Source: Nymphaea colorata
Taxonomy: Eukaryota; Streptophyta; Magnoliopsida; Nymphaeales; Nymphaeaceae
Direction: 5' to 3'
Length of the DNA: 49,745 bases
NCBI RefSeq assembly: GCF_008831285.2
Contig: NW_022204677.1
Span: 1 to 49,745 of the forward strand
The position numbers and the translations under genes are program-made. Below, one piece after another: positions 33,632-43,821 of the stretch. How positions within the stretch are numbered: the first letter of the stretch is position 1; the number at the start of each line of letters is the position of its first letter. The notes under the pieces are model-generated. The model did not search any database and had not been told where the DNA came from. It saw only the letters and a list, made by a program, of their open reading frames with translations.

Positions 33632-33692
33632 TCATTGGATAGCTTGACACCAACCTAGCTCCCCATGCCCCACCATGCCAGATGATCAAACT

Positions 33693-33705
33693 GGCTCTGA
33701 TACCA
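33693..33705 (-). promoter_or_regulatory. Primer-binding site (initiator tRNA-Met)
   Basis: The minus strand reads TGGTATCAGAGCC, complementary to the 3' end of plant initiator tRNA-Met, separated by two bases from the 5' LTR. This fixes the element's orientation. Confidence 0.95.
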
Positions 33706-33707
33706 GT

Positions 33708-34107
33708 TGTCACGAGCTGACTTTCTTCAGCTCGTGTGGCCTGGTGATAGCACCTTCGTCGTAAGCCTAAAGGACTCAAGAGTTTGTGGAAGACTTGAGA
33801 ATAACGCAGGTTCAAGGAAATCAAAGATCGCACGAAAATTTGAGGGATGCTCTTGCAATGGGCATAAATTACATTGATCGCAAGAGTGATGTAAGCAAGG
33901 GTGTTTGGAAAGAAATCACAACTTTACTTACATAGGATGGCTGGGGCCTCTTATAGTATTCAAATGCCGACCACCCAAAATACAGAATCCCTTATATGCA
34001 TTTGGGACCGATGGGTGGGTGTTCCATCACAGGTAAACAAATGTATAACCAAAGACATGGTAAGCAAAAGCGAAGTATGCAGAAATAGATTCAGACTTAG
34101 GGAAACA
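33708..34107 (-). repeat. 5' LTR of the gypsy element
   Basis: 400 bp; on the plus strand it starts tgtcacgagctgac and ends agggaaaca, followed by the target duplication agatg. Confidence 0.95.
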
Positions 34108-34880
34108 AGATGTGTCCTTTGTAAAAAAAGGGAAGAGTCTCCTTTTTATCTGTTTGGATGTTGCGAGTTTTCTTCTTATGTGAAGAAATATGTGGGAGGA
34201 AAATTTAATATCTTTATTCCTTCTTATAGTTCAATAAAGAAAGAGTATGATTGGTAGAGAATGAAACATTTTTGCAGTAGTTGGATAAATAAATGCTGGT
34301 GTCTCCTTTTCCCGATGATCACCTGGATGATTTGGAAAGAGATAAATGAGTGCACACTAGTTCTGAAAGAGATAGAAGATATAAATTTTATAATCTATGG
34401 AAAGATTTCTGTTAACAATGCAGGGTGGATTCAAAAACATAAAAGATAGATGGGACTGTGGTTTCCATCAGGTATTCTATCAGATCCAGGGAAAGTGCCA
34501 TCCAATGTCGATATGGTGGTAGAATCCATATGTTTTTATCGTAATCGATTGCAGGCCATTGTTATGTGCTCTAGAGAACAGGGGATAAGGAGAAAGGGGA
34601 AAACGACAGTTGGCCATGGTTGAATAGAAGGTATGTGAGCATTTCTGGATGGAGTTTGGAAAGAAAGGTCGTTTCAGGGGTTACAATCCTAGTGGTGAGG
34701 TCATTGATGTGCTTCTTTTCCCCATTCCGGAAAATTCTATAAGGTAGTGGTCTTAAAAGCTTTTCTTTTCTTTGTTTTGGATCCTTGTTGCCTTCTGTAG
34801 GCTACCTTGGGGGTTTCCTTATGTTCTTTTGGTTTCTTTACGATATCTTCAGTCATTTGTTATTTTTTAGTATTAAAAGG
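34108..34880 (+). pseudogene. L1-type LINE, zinc-binding RVT part (second fragment)
   Basis: Continues the LINE cut at 29083. The frame from the target duplication begins with the pair C-V-L-C and goes on to ESPFYLFGCCEF, the Cys/His pattern of the zf-RVT domain found C-terminal to plant L1 reverse transcriptases, followed by ITWMIWKEIN (34310-34345). The frame left of the insertion (about 29060-29083) runs into this one without a shift once a single copy of the duplication is counted, which confirms that the two pieces were one gene. Stops lie at about 34258 and 34447. The 3' end is set roughly at the AT-rich tail near 34870. Confidence 0.85.
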
Positions 34881-35406
34881 GAGGGGGCCTACAGCCCAGC
34901 TGATTTGCATTTGAAATTGTTCCACTGTTTTCAACTATTCATGCTTTTTGAGGCCTACAGCCCAGCCTATTCATGCATTTAGTATTAAAAGGCATCGCAT
35001 CCTCATGCTGTTTGAGGAGGGGGAGGCTGCGGCATCGATCAAAGGTCACCTCTGCTCCTATGAGGGAAACTGTACATCATATTTTTTTTGCAAAAAAAAA
35101 GGGAGGGAGGGGAAGCTGTCACCTACATAGGGGCAGAGCCAAGTGTTACTTGATACTAAGAGAAAAAAGTGTTACTTGATACTATTTTTTTTTAAGCCAT
35201 CCATCATGTTGGATCGAATTCTTAGTGATTTTGAAAATCTAAAGTCTGTATATATATATATATATATGGATGTTGTTCGACAGCCACAAAATTTGTTAAA
35301 AAAAAAGGATGCTCGTAAAACATCGAAAGGGGAGGTGATGCCACCTTCCCCATCAGCAGGAAGGGAGAAATCAGTTGCCTCACCCCTTTTTGCCAGCAGC
35401 TGCCGC
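34881..35406. other. Non-genic stretch
   Basis: Contains a short direct repeat: tttagtattaaaagg at 34866-34880 and 34978-34992, with 'ggcctacagcccagc' also repeated (about 34887 and 34951). A TA run is near 35249-35268. No gene recognised. Confidence 0.5.
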
Positions 35407-35595
35407 CAGTAGCGTAGCTACATATAGGCTGGCGTGGGCAGTTGTCCACACCACCAATAAAATTTTTATTTATTTTTACATATTTTTACATAGATTTATT
35501 ACAATTATTTACATATTTATATATGTTGTGCCCCTCTAGAAATGAGAATTTCTATAATAGTGCTCCATATCCAAAAATTTCTGGCCCCGTCAGTG
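35407..35595. mobile_element. hAT-like MITE, diverged
   Basis: A 189-bp element. Left end cagtagcgtagctac, right end ctggccccgtcagtg, weakly inverted repeats; flanking 8-mers gctgccgc and cctgctgc agree at six of eight positions. AT-rich core with 'tttttacata' words, as in the CAGGGGC family. Confidence 0.6.
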
Positions 35596-36696
35596 CCTGC
35601 TGCTGCCTTTTGTGTCCGGTGGACCTGCCGGTGATGGAAAGGCCTCGACAGGCTTTCAGTGGTGAGGGGGCAGGTGTCCTCCCTCCCTTTGTTTACTATT
35701 TCTTCATTAAACAAAAAATCGAGGCAGTGGATGCTGTTGTGTACCCCAAGAGGTGTGCCTTGCTGGTTGCCAGTGAAGGTAGGGCAGGGGAAGTCGCCGC
35801 CCTGAGGAAACAACAGCCTGCCATACCCTCAACGGCGGGCAGATACTCTGCCAGCGAGGTTGGGCTGTGACAACGATGGCAAGGCGCGACAGCCTCGCCC
35901 TTCTCACAGAGGCAAGGGGAGGCATCTTCTATCCCACACGATGCTAGACCACGGCGACACTATTGACTGTCATTAAAAAAAAAAAGAAAAAGAGACGTAA
36001 GTGGGTCATCCACATACCGGCCGAGCATTAAGGGATAGAATCTAGACTGGTTAAATTACCGATAAAAAGGGCTTTAAAAAAATGTGAACCTCCCCATCTG
36101 TTTCTAAATACTAATTTAATTTAATGTAAAACATGTTTTAGTTAAAGTTAACTTTATATCAAATTTGAACTTTCTACAAACAAACTTTTGATGTTATATG
36201 AGCCGTTTATTTGAAGAAAACGTTATTAATATAAAAACTGATCAACTTAATATATATTTCTCAATAAATCGTTCTTAAGATCATATCTACAAGGTTAGAT
36301 TGATAAAATAATATTTTAATAATTAATGGATCCAGCTTTAATCCTTTACCCAAGCGGTCTAAATATTTGCTAGGTTTTAAGTAGATGCACATTCATATGC
36401 ACACTATTGCTGGAAGTAGTGAAAGGTCTTTTGTGGTATTCTTGGGTTGCATACAATATCAATGATGACATATAAATATGTGCCATTGTAAAGTCTTTAG
36501 TGGCACTTTTGATCTGCCATCAAATATAGATGGCATGTGGTGTGTCTCACTGAATGGTCAGTAGTGGTGTTTTATAGTTGTCATGGATTAATATATTAAA
36601 TTTGTGTCACTAATGCTTTTCAATGGCATTTATTCCTTAAACATGCGGAGCTATTAGTTTCAATCTGCAGTGACAAATAGAATAGATTCTATGAAT
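35596..36696. other. Non-genic stretch
   Basis: GC-richer to about 35960, AT-rich after. The 142-codon frame 35442-35870 crosses the MITE boundary and is not accepted. At 36400-36650 words like 'agtggcactttt' and 'tcagtagtggtg' recur, reminiscent of subterminal transposon repeats but without recognisable ends. Confidence 0.4.
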
Positions 36697-36870
36697 AGTA
36701 GGGGTGGAACTAAGGGGATGGCAAGGGCGGCAGCCCCCCTCAAAAAAAAAAAAACATGTAAATTTTAAAAAATGATTTATCCTATATAAAAATTTTTGAA
36801 AAATCATATTTCTTCTCCTCCTAAAATTTTGAAACTACAATTTGACCACTTTCATCTAGAATTTATTGGA
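36697..36870. mobile_element. Degraded MITE of the CAGGGGC family
   Basis: Left part taggggtggaactaagggg followed by a 'ggcagcccccctc' and A-run, then 'cctaaaattttgaaactac' and 'catctagaattt', echoing the family core. The right terminus and target duplication are lost. Confidence 0.5.
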
Positions 36871-37600
36871 GAAAAAATACGGCGCTGTTGTTTATATGGT
36901 CAAAAAAAGTTTGTGATTCCTATCCACAAGAGAATCAATGTAAAAATCTAATATAGTAAGGATGTAATTTAATTAAGAATATAAAAGGAGGCCAGTATCC
37001 AAGTTCTCTTTATAAATGACTGACAATAGCATCTCCCTACAACCAATCCCAGCTTCAAATTTTACAAAACTAGTACCTTTTTTTGTTTTGCAACTCATTA
37101 TAGATAAACATGAAGAAATAGTGAAAAGTAAATTCTTTATCATTATCAACATTTGCACATAACTTTTCACTTTTACATTTAGTGCGTTACACCCTCTATC
37201 ACATAGAAAATAAATCTTATATATGTAATTTTAGTTAGAAAATCAAACCAACCATAGATACATGAGAAGAGGAACTTCGTAAATAGCTGTAGACTTGAAT
37301 TGCTGAATTGCAAAGGAAACAATTTGCAACTGTTTCATGAATATATTGTAAAGATTTGGATAAGATTCTTGGAACACTTATTAAAATGTTTCATGAGTTT
37401 ACCCCATTTTTAGTATATTCAAATACCAACTACAATTACCAAGCAGCCCTTGAATGTCTGAATAACTTAAGAAGCCAAATTAAAAACCCTCTTCCAGATG
37501 TTCTAAGTCAGCAAAAATGAATGTTGAGTTCTGGCCACAATGAAAGGATGCCAAAAAGCATGAAGACCAGATCGGTCGATACAAACATGAAGAAACAAGC
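36871..37600. other. Non-genic stretch
   Basis: AT-rich, no recognised gene or repeat. Confidence 0.5.
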
Positions 37601-37762
37601 TTTCAGTTCAGTTTCTGGAAAAAGAAAGAATAATCAACGTCTTAAATGTAGAAAAAATTCAAGAAAATCACATAAGCAAGATTTCAGTTCAGTTTCTGGA
37701 AAAAAAAAGAATAATCAACATCTTAAATGTAGAAAAGATTCAACAAAAGCAAATATGAACCA
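37601..37762. repeat. 81-bp tandem duplication
   Basis: Two copies, starting at 37601 and 37682, of a unit beginning tttcagttcagtttctgg. The period is a multiple of three, so the open frame 37521-37775 (84 codons) carries a doubled FSSVSGK..NNQ.LKCRK segment. No family recognised; I do not call a gene because there is no supporting context. Confidence 0.85.
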
Positions 37763-38584
37763 TGTCATTCTATAGAACAACACAGAATCATAATAACCCT
37801 TCAAGCTCCCCAGAATTCAGAATCTTCAATTGCTTACGCCATTTTCATCATTTACCTTCAAATAAAGAGAAAAAAAGCCATCAATCAATTCAGATTAATG
37901 GAAAAAATAAATGGGCATAAAATCAAAACTTAAAAAAGAAGGGAAAAGGAGTTGTGATTCATTCTGTTTTGAAAAAAGAATATGGGCAAAAGAGGGTTCC
38001 ATCGATCAGTGTTGCAGACGAGGGATTGATTTACTGCAAAGAAGCATCCTGGCGAGTTTTTGGGTGCCTAGATGGTCACTTCCATCTAGAGTAAGTTGAG
38101 TTCGCCCAAGTTCATGGGGTTGCCTCATATAAGTAGACCCAGGTCCATGAAAATCTAACTATAAATTTAAAGTTTTAGATTATCCTCGTGGGTGCATGCT
38201 CTATGGAGACCAGTGATAGCCGAGCATACATAATGTAGAAGAAGAAGAAAATGAAATAGTGCACATGGCTTTGGATATGAACCGAAGGAAGGCCAAAGTT
38301 GCAGGGAGAAAAAAGATGGTGGAGGAGCTTTATAGTGTGAAAATTGTTTCCTATTCACTGGCGGTGTTCCGACACCAGAAACAATGCTTTCTTTAATGGC
38401 TTCTGTCACTCGTGGAAGGTGGTCGTGGCTCTTCAACAGCATCCAGTGGCCATCAAAATTTCCAAACAATTGTCGTAGTTGCCAACCAAAAGCCCAAAAC
38501 ACTATTTTCCAGTGGCATTCTCCTTCCTTCCGGTGGCAAAGAAAAATATTTCTTCAATGATGCATCATAGCAATGTGAATACAT
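37763..38584. other. Non-genic stretch
   Basis: No gene recognised. The 111-codon minus frame at 38167-38502 shows no domain, no membrane or signal pattern I trust, and no neighbour that supports it. Confidence 0.45.
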
Positions 38585-39030
38585 CTGATTTGGATCAGCT
38601 ATCTAACTAAAATGATTCGAAACAAATTGGATATGGAAAAAAATTTAATATCCGACAAAGAAATCAGATCAGATTTGGATTTAGGAAATGACATCTGATA
38701 AATGTCTGATGCGGACTTGGATGTACATAAATATCTAATTGGATTCAGAAACTGATTCAGATTGGATTTAGTTTTGAATAAATATTCCATATCTAATGCT
38801 CTTATATTTTGAAAATTGGCAAAATTCAGTTCAAAATTCGGATTCAGATATTACTATAAAAATTGGATTCAGATTGTGAAATCGAATTTTGGATTCAGAT
38901 TGGGATATGACTTTTCTTCATTCATATTAAAATCTGATTCCGGATTCGAATCAGAATATGTTAATATCTGAAAAAGTAGGTATGATGAAGGGTATATCTC
39001 ATTCGAATCCAATCCATCGGCATCCCATCG
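38585..39030. mobile_element. Degraded relative of the TAGGGATGTCAA hAT MITE
   Basis: The interior is made of 'gattcggattcagat' and 'ggatttggatcag' words as in 28257-28695, and it ends with 'atccaatccatcggcatccc', comparable to the family terminus. The left end (near 'acatctgatttggatc') is diverged and no target duplication could be fixed. Confidence 0.45.
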
Positions 39031-39365
39031 CAGCATTGCTTCAATTTTATTCAAAATCATATTTCTTGTACTCGATCATCAATGGTTTGGAGCATTGGAT
39101 TCAATTCTTTTGTATTTGAGCTAACAGGATTGTGTCTATTTAGATTTGGATTTGGGCTTTATCTTTTAAAGCTGAATTTGGATCTGAAAGCATAAGATCC
39201 CAAAATTAAACATAACCGGGTTGAATCTTTAGTAGATCAAATTTGGCTATGAAGGAATCATTTTTTAACTGGATCCAGTTAAATGGATTCAAAATCAGGT
39301 TGATAATCAGATATATCCAACCTAATTAATTCCTTACGCATGAATTATCGTCAACAGAAAGGAAC

Positions 39366-39507
39366 TCTCTCTCTCTCCATTTGCGAAATTTTTTTTCCTC
39401 CCATTCTTTTTTTTTCCATTTTCATGTGTAAAGAGAGAGAGAGAGACAGACAGACAGAGGGAGAGAGAGAAAATGGGAGGAGAAAATTTTTGAGAGAGAG
39501 AGAGAGA
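39366..39507. repeat. Imperfect inverted repeat with CT/GA runs
   Basis: The left arm (about 39366-39402: ctctctctcc, aaattttttttcctcccatt) and the right arm (about 39472-39507: aatgggaggagaaaattttt then a GA run) are largely complementary, with about 70 bp between them that contain a further GA/GACA run. Could form a hairpin; possibly a chance product of simple repeats. Confidence 0.6.
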
Positions 39508-39613
39508 GGCAGAAGGCATGCTGCAAGGAATAAAGGGAGATCTCTCTCTTTTTGTCTATCTCAACACCCTTTTCCACTGATGGAATGTAGTGACCAGAAT
39601 CAATGACTTGCTA

Positions 39614-39829
39614 GCACTGCACACGAGCCCAGCTCGAATTGGCTCCACTCAGAAAACTCAAGCTTGAGGTCCCCCTCGACTCATTGAGCTCGGTTATGCT
39701 AAGTATGATTCGTTTCTTTTAATTTATTTAACTCAATCGAGTCGTTTATAAACATGCAGAGTTGGAGTCTGTGTTTTGACGAGCATGTTCGAGTCGAGCT
39801 CAAGCTGGCTTGACTCGTTGTGGAGCCCT
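39614..39829. mobile_element. hAT-like MITE of the CTCGAG-rich family
   Basis: A 216-bp stretch flanked by a perfect 8-bp direct repeat acttgcta (39606-39613 and 39830-39837). Its ends (gcactgcacacgag and cgttgtggagccct) are imperfectly inverted and the inside has repeated 'gagctc', 'ctcgag' and 'gactcg' words. Related ends occur in segment B ('gactcgtgtgcagcccta', about 41280-41297) and segment A (about 911-926). Confidence 0.65.
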
Positions 39830-39837
39830 ACTTGCTA

Positions 39838-40214
39838 TGAAGAAAAAAAGTCCAGTGACTGACAGCTGCCCCTCTTTTCAGGTTTATATCACATCTGCGC
39901 CCTTCGCTTGTTTACCTATCTGTTATTCTCTCTCTTTCCTCTTTTTGTGCATTTAAGTGAATATTACATTGCTTGTTCATTGGGTTACTTTCAAACTTTT
40001 CAATTTTTTTTTCTTGTGGGGCAAAGGAGCATCATTTAAGTGACGGAATATATAAAAGAATTTGCTCTGAAATGTGGATGGTGTAAGTGAAACAGCCATT
40101 GCCACGAAGGAAAACTTGAACCAATTTCTAACATGGCTAGTATCACAATGTGTGTTTACAAAAAAATATTTTAAACAATATTTGAACATCCTAATATTTA
40201 GTAAGCGTCAAACT
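39838..40214. other. Non-genic stretch
   Basis: No feature recognised between the MITE and segment B. Confidence 0.5.
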
Positions 40215-40222
40215 AATATGAA

Positions 40223-40715
40223 TAATGATGTCAACGAATCATATTCAAATTGGATATACTCTTAACTTATCCATTTATCAGATATCCAAATATTCAGATT
40301 CAAATACAAACAAGGAAAAGTCATATCCGAATCCAAATCCAAAATCCAATTTCACTATCTGTATCCCATTTTAAAATTCATATCTGAATTCGAATCCTAG
40401 TCCAAATTCTGAACCGAATTTAACCGACTTTCAAAATGTAAAAGCATTGGATATAGGATATTTGTTGAACTGAATCCATATCCGAATCCGATCGGATGTC
40501 ATTTCATAAATCTGAATCCAATCCGATTACTTAATCGGATATTTTTTTTTTTTTGGAAACGGTTCGATATTTGTTGAACTGAATCCATATCCAAATCCGA
40601 TCAGATATCATTTCTTAAATCTGAATCCAATCCGATTACTTAATCGGATATTAATTTTTTCTTGGAAACGGTTCGGTAGGATATCTAATCCAAATTGAAC
40701 ATAATGGCATCCCTA
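40223..40715. mobile_element. hAT-type MITE in segment B with internal duplication
   Basis: Target duplication aatatgaa at 40215-40222 and 40716-40723 (perfect). Ends taatgatgtcaac and ggcatcccta. It carries a tandem 109-bp duplication (units from 40457 and 40566, each beginning gatatttgttgaactgaatc) absent from the copy at 6-385. Confidence 0.88.
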
Positions 40716-41543
40716 AATATGAATCATGTTTCAATTCCAGTTATTTTTATCAAAGTTTTCATGATAATGTTATAAGCAGCATTCGAAAAAACATTGTTTG
40801 GTTAAAGTCAAAAAATGATTAATGACATTTTAGTAATACATGTACGATATAAGAAACAATTTGGAGCATCATAAATGTATCTGAAACTGTTTAACCCAAT
40901 GTTATCACAATTGCTTTTGGAACCAAATCAGCCGAGCCACCTATTATGGAGTACTGAATCAGTCGATTTAGCGTTTCAGCCAAATTAGTAAAAAATATTA
41001 AAGAATTATTTTTGAAAAAGCAAATAAAGCTTATAAATATATATAAGTTAATTAAAATTAATACATGTATGTAAGAACTCGATCGTTTAAACTTGATTCT
41101 GTTAGACTACATAATGAATGTTGGATTATAATGAGAGAAAGTTGAACAAGTACTGACTAAATGAGTTAAAAAAACCGGACATGTTTAGCATAAGCAAGCT
41201 AAATGAGTTAAGTTCAAGCTCAAGCTTTTAGTTTTCTGACTCGAGTCAATCTCAAGCCGGCCCAACTCGAACTCGACGCGACTCGTGTGCAGCCCTACCA
41301 ACTAACAAGTTATTGGCTGCCGTCACTACTTTCTATCTCGGCCACTCTTGGCCGTCTCTAAGAACACTTGTTGGCTACTGAATCTCCACAGTTGATTTAA
41401 CGTGACTACAAGTTCAAGCGCTACCTATAATGAACGATCCCCATTGAATCATACGAGTCTGATCCTTCACCTAAACCCATAGATCGGGACCTAAATTGCC
41501 ATTAATTTAGTGCTTCGACTTAAATGAAGAGCATATAGAGACC

Positions 41544-41970
41544 TAGGGATGTCAATGGATTGGATTTAGACTAGAATGCGACCCAACTACTTCAAAAAGT
41601 TGGATCTAGAAGAAAAAAGTCATCCGAATAAAAATCTCATTGGCTTCGGATTGATCAAATGACTTGATCTGATTGTATTGAGATTCAGATTCAGTTTTAG
41701 AGAAATATTCTATTCGATTTAAATTTAGATTGAATTTTAATAGATGTCTATCCGATATCCATTTGTTCTGGAAGTCGATTCTTAAAATGTCAATTACTCT
41801 GGTTTGAATGATTAGTTGTTTATTTAGAAGTCGGATTTGAATATAGATACTAATTAAAAAGTCAAATTCATATAAAATTCAGATTATGAATATAAAAGTT
41901 AGATTGAAATGTTTCTACATTTGAATTCGAATTCAAGTACGTGGACCATATCCAATAAACCGGATATTTA
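41544..41970. mobile_element. Second hAT-type start in segment B, right end not found
   Basis: Begins tagggatgtcaatggattgg, the family terminus, followed by 'gattcagattcag' words. No matching 'ttgacatcccta' end is visible. In segment A the same start (1169) is followed after about 30 bp by sequence equivalent to 41970, so most of this stretch is deleted there. Confidence 0.5.
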
Positions 41971-43574
41971 TAATTTGTGTATGGTTTCCAAATTTTTTCG
42001 GTTCTTAATAAAAGGTGGGAGCCTACTGCTGGTCAGTTTTCATTGGAAATTGGACATTATGAAACGATGCATGTGGTTCAAATCCAATTTGTTGGCATCC
42101 AAAGGCTTAGATCACAAAAAAAAACAAAAGCATTATTGAGATGACAAAAAACGTCAATTAAAATTGTCAAAACCACCATGAATATTTTTATTGATGGATG
42201 CACATCCATCAGTGTAGATTGTGTCGTTGAATGCTAACGGCTGTTGCTGTTAGTGTATTGCATTGGGTTTAACGACACTTGCTTACATCTGTCAGTAAGT
42301 TGTACACTTATTAGGACAATCGTGAACATCATGTATTGCTGAGGATTTACGACACACACCCACAGCCATTATTAAAGTCCACCAGATATACTAACAACTG
42401 GCTACCGTCAATGCACTTTTTACTAAAGGAAATACCCGTCAGAAGAATTTATATTTAATATTGATGATCACTTCCTATCAGTAATAGCTATTTTATGGAC
42501 GCTAAATTGCATTTTTACTGATGTGAGATACCTGTCTGTAAAAATTCATGTGAAAATAAATGAGATTTGAGTGATTCATTTGGTGTCTTATAATTAACCT
42601 AATGTGTTTCACTCGTTATGACATCTATGATCAACAATTTAAACGATAAAAACTCACAAGTTTATATGGATGTAAAGGAGACCTATGGATTAGTTTAGTT
42701 TGATCCCTTGTAGTTTGTTCAATAAGTTGAACATGTTGTTACATCTCATTCATTTGTATTCATACGCACACTAAATCACTCGTCTCAATACGAGTGAGAT
42801 TTAAGTGATTCATTTGATCACGCATACTTAATTGAATGTGCTTAACTTGTTGTTACGTCTATAATAAATGATTTAGTATATTGAAATCATAGGTTTGTAT
42901 AGAAATGAATGAGATTTGAGTGATTTATTTGGTGTCTTGTAGGTAACCTAATATGTTTCACTTGTTATTACATATATTTGATCACATATATTTAATTGAG
43001 AGATTAAATGATTCATTTTCACTTGTTATTACATATATTTGATCAATATATTTAATTGAGTGTGCGTAGCCATTTGTTACATACGTATAGAATGACTTAG
43101 TGGCTTGAAATAAGAAGTTCGTTTGGAAATGAATGAGAGTCAGGTCATTAAGTTGGTCCTTACAGTTAATCTAGTGTATTTCACTTGTTATTACATCTAT
43201 AATGAATGATTTAAATGATTGAAATCGCAAGTTCATATGGATACAAATGGGATCTATGCATTACTTTGAATGTGTGTAATTAGTCCGATGAGTAGAATTT
43301 GTTGTCACATCTATAGTGAACGATCTAAAGGATTGAAATCACGCGTTCGTACCAATACAAGTGAGATTTAAATGATTCATATGATCATGCATGCTTAATT
43401 GAATATGTTTAACTTGTTGTTACATCTATATTAAATGATTTAGTAGATCGAAATCACAAGTTTGTATGAAAATGAATGAGATTCGAGTGATTCATTTGGT
43501 GTCTTATGGTTTACCTAATGTGTTTCACTAGTTGTTACATTTATAATGATTCTTAATACGGATGTCCTTAACAA

Positions 43575-43821
43575 GTGATTCATTTGGTGTCGTATAGTTA
43601 ACCTAATGTGTTTCACTTGTAATTTAATTGAATGTGCTTAACAAGTGAATTAGGTTAACAATAGGGCACCAAATGAATCACTCAAATCTCATTCATTTTC
43701 ATGCAAGCCTGTGATTTCAATCTACTAAATCATTTAACATGGATATAACAATAAGTCAAGTACATTCAATAAAGTATGCGTAATCATATGAATCACTTAA
43801 ATCTGACTCGTGTTGGTACGA
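43575..43821. repeat. Inverted monomers and hairpin in satellite copy 1
   Basis: The array changes strand: 43641-43821 (about 1.5 monomers) is the reverse complement of the surrounding monomers. Its start pairs with 43575-43620 as an imperfect stem of about 45 bp around a 20-bp loop (43621-43640). Confidence 0.88.

Larger units (their letters stand above)
29084..34107 (-). mobile_element. Ty3/gypsy LTR retrotransposon, full length but decayed
   Basis: A 5024-bp element read on the minus strand. Two 400-bp LTRs start and end TG/CA, and a perfect 5-bp target duplication agatg lies at 29079-29083 and 34108-34112. The primer site matches initiator tRNA-Met and a polypurine tract precedes the 3' LTR. 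The order gag, protease, RT, RNase H, integrase marks Ty3/gypsy. All coding parts carry stops or frameshifts. The LTRs differ at roughly 50 of 400 positions by hand count, mostly transitions, so insertion is old. It sits inside the zinc-binding domain of a LINE. Confidence 0.96.
40215..42544. repeat. Dispersed mosaic repeat, segment B
   Basis: Second copy of the repeat at 1-1813, same orientation. It is longer mainly because of a 109-bp duplication in its MITE, about 54 bp near 41030-41070, about 40 bp near 41240-41281, and about 400 bp at 41570-41970, all absent from segment A. It ends where the satellite array begins. Confidence 0.85.

Noticed and set aside
35442-35870. 142-codon plus-strand frame
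   Set aside because: Starts inside a MITE and crosses its right boundary into unrelated DNA.
38167-38502. 111-codon minus-strand frame
   Set aside because: No recognisable domain and no supporting context; kept as non-genic.
1-42544. Segments A and B as the two LTRs of one giant element
   Set aside because: No TG/CA ends, no primer site or polypurine tract next to them, very unequal indels, and the DNA between holds an unrelated CNL gene and nested elements of several kinds.
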